NCBI GenBank assembly: GCA_964019055.1
Contig: OZ025217.1
Coordinates: 4,262,617 to 4,326,616, forward strand
DNA length: 64,000 nt
DNA from: Anthopleura xanthogrammica
Lineage: Eukaryota > Cnidaria > Anthozoa > Actiniaria > Actiniidae
Direction of reading: 5' to 3'
Shown here: positions 58,101 through 64,000 of the stretch, one piece after another
Layout: the number at the start of each line of letters is the position of its first letter
How positions within the stretch are numbered: the first letter of the stretch is position 1
Notes under the pieces: generated by a model
Seen by the model: the letters and a program-made list of their open reading frames with translations, nothing else
Database searches by the model: none
What the model was told of the DNA's origin: nothing
Translations under genes and position numbers: made by a program

Positions 58101-61100
58101 AGGAACGATGCAATGTCTTCGCCTGAAAAGAAATCTTTTTTTTCCCAAAGAAAAAATCTATTGAACATTTATGTATGAAAAGACCCCTACCTCAGAATGC
58201 CAACGAGTTGAGGCACACACTACAACAAATGGCAACAATTATTACTAGTATTCAAGTACTGATTATCCATTAATCTTTTCTAAAGAGCGCAAACTTCGCA
58301 AGAATGAGTTTCCACATAACCTGTACATCAGAAGGTACACGGAGACGTCGAATACATGTCTTACGATAAGAAAATGGGTCTTTTCACTATCGCGGGTGAG
58401 TGTCACGCCTTACATTCTCCACTTTCTGGTATCCTTTTTCCTCGTCCTTTGTGATCTCTCTTTCAATTGAGTTCTTTGACTGTCGGTCTAACGACGGAAA
58501 GAAGAAAGAAAGAAAAGTAAAGGAAGAACAGGAAGGTTAAAGAAATGACGGGGAAAAAAAGAGATGAGAAGCTAAGGCTGGGAAGATAAGCACGGGTGGC
58601 GTAGCGGTTATAGCGCTCGTGTCTCGCCAATGCGGCACTGATTCGAGTCGCGCCGAGCTCGGTGTCGTATGTGAGTAGCTCTGTTTGTTGGTTCTCTCCT
58701 GTGATTTGATGGTTTTTCGCCGGGTTCTTCGGTTTTCTTCCTTCCTAAAAAAATCAACTTCCACTGATTTAAAAAACAAGTCACACCCCAATTCTATTGT
58801 TTTATGTAGGTTTTGAGATCCAGGGTAAGACCTTCATTCTTAAAGCCGGGGGCGTCCACAGGCTCCAGCTACTCATGCTGAGCAAACATTTTTATCTTGG
58901 CAGTGTTATTCCTACATATAACTAGTGTTTTCTTTCTATTTTACAGGAAGTTGCGATGGACAGTGATGATGTATCATTAAATCTTTTGTATCATCAGGTA
59001 ACGTTTTATTGAATTTTTTTCTTGTGGCCATAAAATCTCTTTTAAACTGATATTTGTGAGTGGAATACAAGGAATGTTGAAACGTGAGCATGGTGTTACA
59101 TATGTTTTGTATTATCGTCTGACAACTAATGGAGCAGTGAAAATGTCCTCAGTAAACTAACACAGTCACGGTTAGGAGAATTGAGCTGAGCCAGAAGTTG
59201 CACCATAAACCAGGGTTAGATAGTAAAGCCGTGATACTTCTGCAAGGCTGCAAATATTTTTTTAGATAGCCAGTTAATTTATCAGGCCAGAGACATGTCA
59301 AGACCAATTGGGGCTCACTCTTGTGGCTGGTCAAATGTCTAGAGATGGGGAAATCATTTACCAGACAAGTGGTCATTTTTACCGGACATTTTTTCCGATA
59401 ACAGGCTCCTATTTGCAGACTTGACGGCGGGAAAATACGGCTACTCGAGCACTTTTACTTTTTTTCTTCCTTAAAAGTATAAAAATATCACGACTCGAAT
59501 TTACCCTTGAAAAATTTGCTTTGTCAAGAAGTGGGTTTGGGTGAGAAGATTGCAACGCAGGAGGGAGATGGTAATACCTCTGGATTCCAGAGTAAATTAT
59601 ACATTCACGTAAAACTGGGGAACACTAGATAAGCTGAACTGTTTATACCGAAAACGCACATCATCCAGACTTTTACCGTAGCAGTTTATCAACTTCTTTT
59701 TCTTGTTGTTATTTTTTCTTTGGAAAAAAGCTTAGAAAACAACGCAAGTAATTTCGAAAATCGTTACCCAAACCCCAAGGTTGGGATCCCTGTGTATTCT
59801 TGGGTGTCGCTTTTGTCCCAAAGGCTCATGGGATGTTTTAAGACACGACCGCCATGTTGGGTGAATAGCTTGCTTGTTTCTTTGTTTAAAATGCCTAAGA
59901 AGGTTAAATGTTGTGTTCCTGGCTGTGGAAATAACTATAAAACTGAAGGGCCACTACATTTTTATCGGATCCCTAAAGATGTAGACGTCAGGAATGCTTA
60001 CAGACTTCTACTACGAAACAAGTGTGTTCGACTCGATTCTGAAAATACGAGAATTTGCTCGGCGCATTTCGAAAGCGGTCTAAAGCTAAGTCGATGCCAT
60101 CTACCTAACATCTTCCCCTGGAATGATGAAGAGGATGAAAAGACTGGTGAAAAACGTAAAAATTTAGAACAAATTGCGTCGGTTTTAAAGACAAAGAAAG
60201 CAAAAGCCAACGTGTTATCAGAGGAGCAGCTACGAGATCGTGTACAGGGCTATCAGTATCATGTACCTTGGAGGTTTGATGGCGTCCCTTTACATCATGG
60301 GGTTGTTTCCTCTTTTAAAACACTTGAGGAACACGAGCAAACCCGTGCACAAACCGTCAATACCACTGATTTTCCAACAAGTTTAATTGGGTCGAATGAA
60401 TCGAAGCTGAATCCAAACGACAACAGTCTATTCCAAACACTGCAAGAACTACAACAGAGCCGTTCTATTCAAAGCACTAGTACTGTGGATAATCAAAGAG
60501 ATTTGATTCAAAGAAACGCATACAATGAGAACATTAATGACACGGATATAACATCACAGTCTGTACGATTCTGTCCTGTCGGTACTGTCAACATCCCTTT
60601 TACTTCTAGTCCTATTATACATACGAGTGCAGTACAAGACAAAGACACAGGACAAATGCCTAAAGTATCAGTGACACTTGGTACTCTTGCCACACCAATC
60701 CAACAGTCCTTATCTAATAATAACTGGCCAGTAAGATCATCCCATACAATAACATATACTGCTCCGTCAAAGAGTACATCATCAGGACATTTAAACCAGC
60801 TGTCTTCCATGAAGGGTGGTGGGATCCAAGTCTTACATGTGGATAGAAACTTTTTTCAACCTGGTGTTGTAACATCAAAGCAAGAAAGTGATATTAGTGT
60901 TCAAATATTAAATAACTCACAGGCATCTATGGTTGATAATGTTGATTCTCCTGTACAAAACAGAATTGACTCATCAGCTGTAAATAATCACATGTTTAAA
61001 GTACAAGAGCAGATAGAGTTATGCCAGGCCCACAGTAATGTTCCAGCCAGAAGTGATAACCATACCAAAATATACAAAGAGGTTTCCAGTCAAACAGAAG

Positions 61101-64000
61101 TTTCTGAGGAGGATTTCCAGCAAATGGTCCAAAGAATGAATGGCATGCGGCATGAAAACAGGAATCTGAAAGAAGAAGTTGAAGCTTTAAGGAAAACTAT
61201 GCATGGATTTCAAAATGTAACACAATGTCAACAATTTGATGTCACAAAACTTGAAAATAAGGAGCTAACATTTTATACAGGTTTTGAAAATTTGGAGTCG
61301 TTAATGATGTTTTTAAGCATTGTTAAGGAAAGTGCTAAATTACTACCAGTCTGGGGGAAAATACTAAAAGAAAGGTTATCTGGAGATCCTGAAACAGATA
61401 AGTTAACTATTCTTGGTGAACTGAGTTTGTTTATTATGAAAATGAAGTTAAATCTCCACAATACTGATCTGGCTCACAGGTTTGCTGTAACAGAGAGCAA
61501 AGTCCAGTCCGTCATATACACCTGGTTACAAATATTTTACGCTTTTTCACCTGGGAGTCCAGTTCACCAGCAACTACCAGGATCAATTAAATCTGGAATG
61601 AGAAATTTTGGGATAGATTGGGGAGGAGAGTCTTTTTAAGATTTTAAGATTTTTAACGACCATGAATCAAGAAATGGTTGAACTGTATTTATTCTTTTCT
61701 TACCAGCTGTATGAAAATTATATAGATTATTTAAACAAAAAGAAAATACTGTATGTATATTGATCTTTTATAAACCAGTATTACAGGAAAAAGAATACAT
61801 GATATTGTTGATAGGAATAAGGTGTTTTTTTTATTATTATTTGTAGATATTAACTAATACCAAATGAAAGAATAATATAATATTCTAACAGACATTTTAT
61901 TTGTAGAGTAAGATTATTAAACCGACTTGCTATAGAACTAGTTGTATGTCTTTGTATACCCTGATATTTGTATAGGTAATAGCATGGTTTGGAGTGATAT
62001 TTGGTATAAATACCATGAGTGATATTTATGCCAAATATCTCGAACAAACCATGATATTATTTGTTTATCATATGGCCTAAGAAATTTACTGAAAAATTTG
62101 TATAAGTTTGTTTGTTCATCGTTTGAGCGGCCGCTTCATCACGTACGGAGCACAAGATTTAATAAGCTTAAGCTTAAATAATAAAAAGAAACCACCAAAA
62201 GTGTGACTTAAAGCCTTTTTCTAAAATATATAAAAAGCTAAAGCTGAGCTAAAACAGCATATTCTAGTCATTTTAAGGAAGTTCGAGTTGACAAATTACA
62301 ATTCTGACTTATCTGCTTGTCTTGACTTGAGACCCATTGTAAATATTAAGTTTTCAAAGTCTGTGTGATCTTGAATTTGAAAAACAAAGTTTTCCAGGAA
62401 TAAACAGCCGTCGGATATCTTTATCTTCATCAGGAGAACTTCAACAGAAGCATGTTTTTGTGAGTTTTTACTTTGCTGGTTTTCTTCTTTTGCCGAAAAA
62501 ATCTCCACACGATTTTCAAGTTTCTGGCACAAGAAATCCTTTCTTAAGTTGATTCCATTGATAAAAGCCAACTCTTGAAACGTTCTGTCATACATACACT
62601 ATTGTTCTTTTAGTGTTCGTTAATGTTTTTGCTTGTAGATTCAAATAATTAGCTTAATATTTAGGGAAATCTTTCTGCCACTTCAAACATGTTTTGGTGG
62701 TTGCCATGGCAATTTTGAAACCACACTTCCGAGAGCTTGAAATCACACTATTACGTTGAAATCACACTCCTCTTAGCCAATCAGATTTAATAATATTCAA
62801 ATACGTTTTTGCAAGAGTGTATGTAATATTATCACAACCAGAAAAAAGAATGTTTCATCAAATATCCATTCAAATGACAAGTTCTAAGTGGGTTGGAAAA
62901 TTTTGAATATTTTAGACTAATTTGCTGATGTTTTGAAACCATTTTCATAGTATTTTATAAATTCTTTGCATTTCCCAAAGGCTGTTGAAGATCTGAGGAC
63001 AAGAAAAATACAAGCTGGAAATAAATTACAGAAGCTCAAAGAGTTGAAGGATGCATCAAAAGATTTAGAAGTAAGGAAGATATTTACAGAAAAACTCATA
63101 ACCTAACAAATAAACTAGAGTTAGGCATGCCCTTAGATCAGCCCAGAGGTTGTTTCAGGGTCCGATCTGTGAGTTAGCCATGCCCTTAGATCAGCCCAGA
63201 GGTTGTTTCAGTGTCCGATCTGTGAGTTAGCCATGCCCTTAGATCAGCCCAGAGGTTGTTTCAGGGTCCGATCTGTGAGTTAGCCATGCCCTTAGATCAG
63301 CCCAGAGGTTGTTTCAGGGTTCGATCTGTGAGTTAGCCATGCCCTGAGTTTGATCAGCCCAGAGGTTGTTTCAGTGTCCGATCTGTGAGTTAGACATGCC
63401 CTGACTTAGCTCAGCCCAGAGGTTGTTTCAGGGTATAAAAAAAAATTGAAAGTTTAATCATTCTCATTTTTACCCCAGTTTTGATATGGAAGTGTTGCAT
63501 GTGTAACTTTGTTTACATATTAAGTGACAAGAAAAACTCTTGTTGATAGTTCTCAGTTGTGGTGGGAGGTAGGGGGGGGGGGGGGGAGGGGTTAAGGTTG
63601 ATAGCAGTACACACCAATGCATCACTTATACTTAACTAAACCTGTACATATTTCATCTGCAGTACCTTAACATAGCAAGAACACTGGAGGGTTATGGTAC
63701 TGTGACATTCCCACATTGCCTTTGTGATGCACGGAAAACAGGTCATGTGATTGTAGCTATAAATATGAAGAATTTCCAAATGAATGCCTGCACAGACCAG
63801 GGAGAGGTTGAGGTACGATTACAGCAAATTTCAATTAACATTCCTTCAAGACACCAGAGTGAATATTAAAGGAATTATTATTCATTAATTGTTTGGTTAA
63901 CATTTTAGTGTTAGTTCAATAAGAAGTATGAAAGAAATAACAAACATTATTTTGATTTTATCCTCCCTTGAAATAAATTTCTGAAAATTTTGAGCATTTT
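52180..64000 (+). CDS. SNX27: Sorting nexin 27 (PDZ-PX-FERM), 3' end beyond the window
   Basis: Eleven exons found: 52,180-52,430; 54,670-54,898; 55,589-55,663; 56,267-56,384; 56,700-56,767; 57,704-57,811; 57,938-58,016; 58,286-58,395; 58,947-58,997; 62,981-63,070; 63,663-63,812. All phases agree, giving 443 residues so far (human 541). The PDZ domain (about 24-117) has GFGFNVRG and [15 protein letters not shown]; in human SNX27 that hairpin binds retromer VPS26. The PX domain (about 155-260) shows SKRYKEF, GKWPF and RRKGLENYL, typical of phosphatidylinositol-3-phosphate binding. FERM-like modules follow ([35 protein letters not shown]). SNX27 returns PDZ-ligand cargo from early endosomes to the plasma membrane. 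The last exons are off the window. Intron 9 (58,998-62,980) contains a separate THAP gene in the same orientation. Confidence 0.95.
54475..54606. mobile_element. MITE family B, copy in SNX27 intron 1
   Basis: agtagaccccttgcagcacgccagggaatgcagctcaattt pairs with atattgagctgctttgatgtcacgtgaaaggggtcta. It is diverged from the 39.6-kb copy, so it is older. It ends about 65 bp before the exon 2 acceptor. Confidence 0.85.
55281..55340. repeat. 10-bp tandem repeat (tggacttggt), six copies
   Basis: Six exact units, with one diverged unit before. A C4-G13 run follows (about 55,357-55,373). In SNX27 intron 2. Confidence 0.95.
57139..57332. mobile_element. Palindromic element in SNX27 intron
   Basis: The outer ends tttatcatataattatccatgaaa and tttcatggataattatatgataaa pair. 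The core (about 57,178-57,250) is a near-perfect palindrome containing ttattttcactagtgaaaataa twice, flanked by ctttcgtaaac and gtttacgaaag. Confidence 0.88.
57337..57471. repeat. Adjacent hairpin element (atattacatgg ends)
   Basis: atattacatggtcgcttggagatacggattttatcttc pairs with gaagataaaatccgtatctccgcgcgcccatgtaatat. An inner pair is gaaaagatctcactcg and cgtgagatcttttc. It lies directly beside the palindrome at 57,139. Confidence 0.88.
58585..58795 (+). mobile_element. tRNA-derived SINE in SNX27 intron
   Basis: The head has ggtggcgtagcggtta (A-box-like) and gattcgagtcg (B-box-like). The body follows: tatgtgagtagctctg, gttggttctctcctg, gccgggttcttcggttttcttcc and aaaaaatcaacttcc. It is the most complete of the three family members in the window. 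Confidence 0.8.
59891..61639 (+). CDS. THAP zinc-finger protein with transposase-type helical region
   Basis: A single uninterrupted frame of 582 residues. I start it at the ATG giving [12 protein letters not shown], the normal place for a THAP finger. The frame extends upstream, but only as far as a TTG, with no ATG. THAP ligands are Cys8, Cys12, Cys56 and His59 (CVPGC...CSAH), followed by HLPNIFPW like the family's AVPTIF box. Residues about 90-400 are low in structure and rich in Ser/Thr/Gln. A coiled coil lies at about 405-437 ([19 protein letters not shown]). The end (about 457-575) resembles the helix-turn-helix region before the DDE_4 nuclease of THAP-type transposases ([39 protein letters not shown]). 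The nuclease itself is absent. It lies in an SNX27 intron in sense orientation. It is either a truncated transposase or a domesticated DNA-binding protein. Confidence 0.85.
   Translation: MPKKVKCCVPGCGNNYKTEGPLHFYRIPKDVDVRNAYRLLLRNKCVRLDSENTRICSAHFESGLKLSRCHLPNIFPWNDEEDEKTGEKRKNLEQIASVLKTKKAKANVLSEEQLRDRVQGYQYHVPWRFDGVPLHHGVVSSFKTLEEHEQTRAQTVNTTDFPTSLIGSNESKLNPNDNSLFQTLQELQQSRSIQSTSTVDNQRDLIQRNAYNENINDTDITSQSVRFCPVGTVNIPFTSSPIIHTSAVQDKDTGQMPKVSVTLGTLATPIQQSLSNNNWPVRSSHTITYTAPSKSTSSGHLNQLSSMKGGGIQVLHVDRNFFQPGVVTSKQESDISVQILNNSQASMVDNVDSPVQNRIDSSAVNNHMFKVQEQIELCQAHSNVPARSDNHTKIYKEVSSQTEVSEEDFQQMVQRMNGMRHENRNLKEEVEALRKTMHGFQNVTQCQQFDVTKLENKELTFYTGFENLESLMMFLSIVKESAKLLPVWGKILKERLSGDPETDKLTILGELSLFIMKMKLNLHNTDLAHRFAVTESKVQSVIYTWLQIFYAFSPGSPVHQQLPGSIKSGMRNFGIDWGGESF
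61640..62980. other. SNX27 intron 9, part after the THAP gene
   Basis: Possible THAP 3' untranslated sequence comes first. A short inverted pair follows (tggtttggagtgatatttg near 61,985 and ccaaatatctcgaacaaacca near 62,031). I see no further exon before 62,981 and no DDE nuclease frame on either strand. Confidence 0.45.
63121..63438. repeat. 53-bp tandem repeat, six copies, in SNX27 intron
   Basis: gttagccatgcccttagatcagcccagaggttgtttcagggtccgatctgtga repeats with period 53 (unit starts at about 63,121, 63,174, 63,227 and so on). The last two units vary. It begins about 50 bp after the exon 10 donor. Confidence 0.95.
63570..63588. repeat. G-rich homopolymer tract in SNX27 intron
   Basis: A run of about 16 G residues, then aggggtt. 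Likely error-prone. Confidence 0.85.

Noticed and set aside
59720..59890. Upstream extension of the THAP frame
   Set aside because: It begins at TTG, and THAP fingers normally start within a few residues of the initiator Met, which fits the ATG at 59,891.

Overview
The window is nuclear DNA of a cnidarian, almost certainly an anthozoan (sea anemone, coral or corallimorph type). It is AT-rich, genes are split by many GT-AG introns, and microsatellites, tRNA-derived SINEs, LINE debris and short inverted-repeat elements are abundant. The taxon call rests on a cluster of GFP-like chromoprotein genes whose reconstructed product has 232 residues and a Met-Tyr-Gly chromophore, like the anemone asFP595 group. 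The species cannot be read from the sequence.

Layout. (1) About 2.5-13.3 kb: two plus-strand, four-exon genes for secreted ML-domain proteins related to the GM2 activator. They are separated by a 2.9 kb, 42-bp minisatellite that is open on both strands. (2) About 14.5-27.4 kb: a chromoprotein array. It holds a copy broken by one deleted base (19.5-21.3 kb), an intact copy (23.8-25.6 kb) and two relics: one inverted and invaded by a LINE and a SINE (14.6-16.3 kb), one reduced to part of exon 3 (22.0-22.1 kb). The 3' flanks are duplicated too. (3) 30.4-38.1 kb, minus strand: a complete 14-exon UBE2Q-type E2 ubiquitin-conjugating enzyme. (4) 42.0-49.9 kb, plus strand: a three-exon gene I do not recognise. 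(5) 52.2 kb to the right edge, plus strand: a sorting nexin 27 gene (PDZ, PX, FERM-like), incomplete at the window end. An intronless THAP-finger protein with a transposase-type helical region lies inside one of its introns.

Apart from the ML pair and the chromoprotein array, which are tandem families, neighbouring genes show no shared pathway, as is usual for animals. UBE2Q acts in ubiquitin transfer and SNX27 in endosome-to-plasma-membrane recycling. The ML proteins are predicted secreted or lysosomal lipid binders, and the chromoproteins are pigments.

Most of the rest is repeat DNA. Several unrelated-looking inverted-repeat elements share the terminus (C)AATAGACC, which suggests one mobilising enzyme. 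The points most worth checking are the antisense-biased synonymous variation of the 42-bp minisatellite, the birth-and-death history of the chromoprotein array, the intronic THAP gene and the unrecognised three-exon gene. All exon models were built by eye from splice sites, reading phase and remembered family sequences; no search was run.
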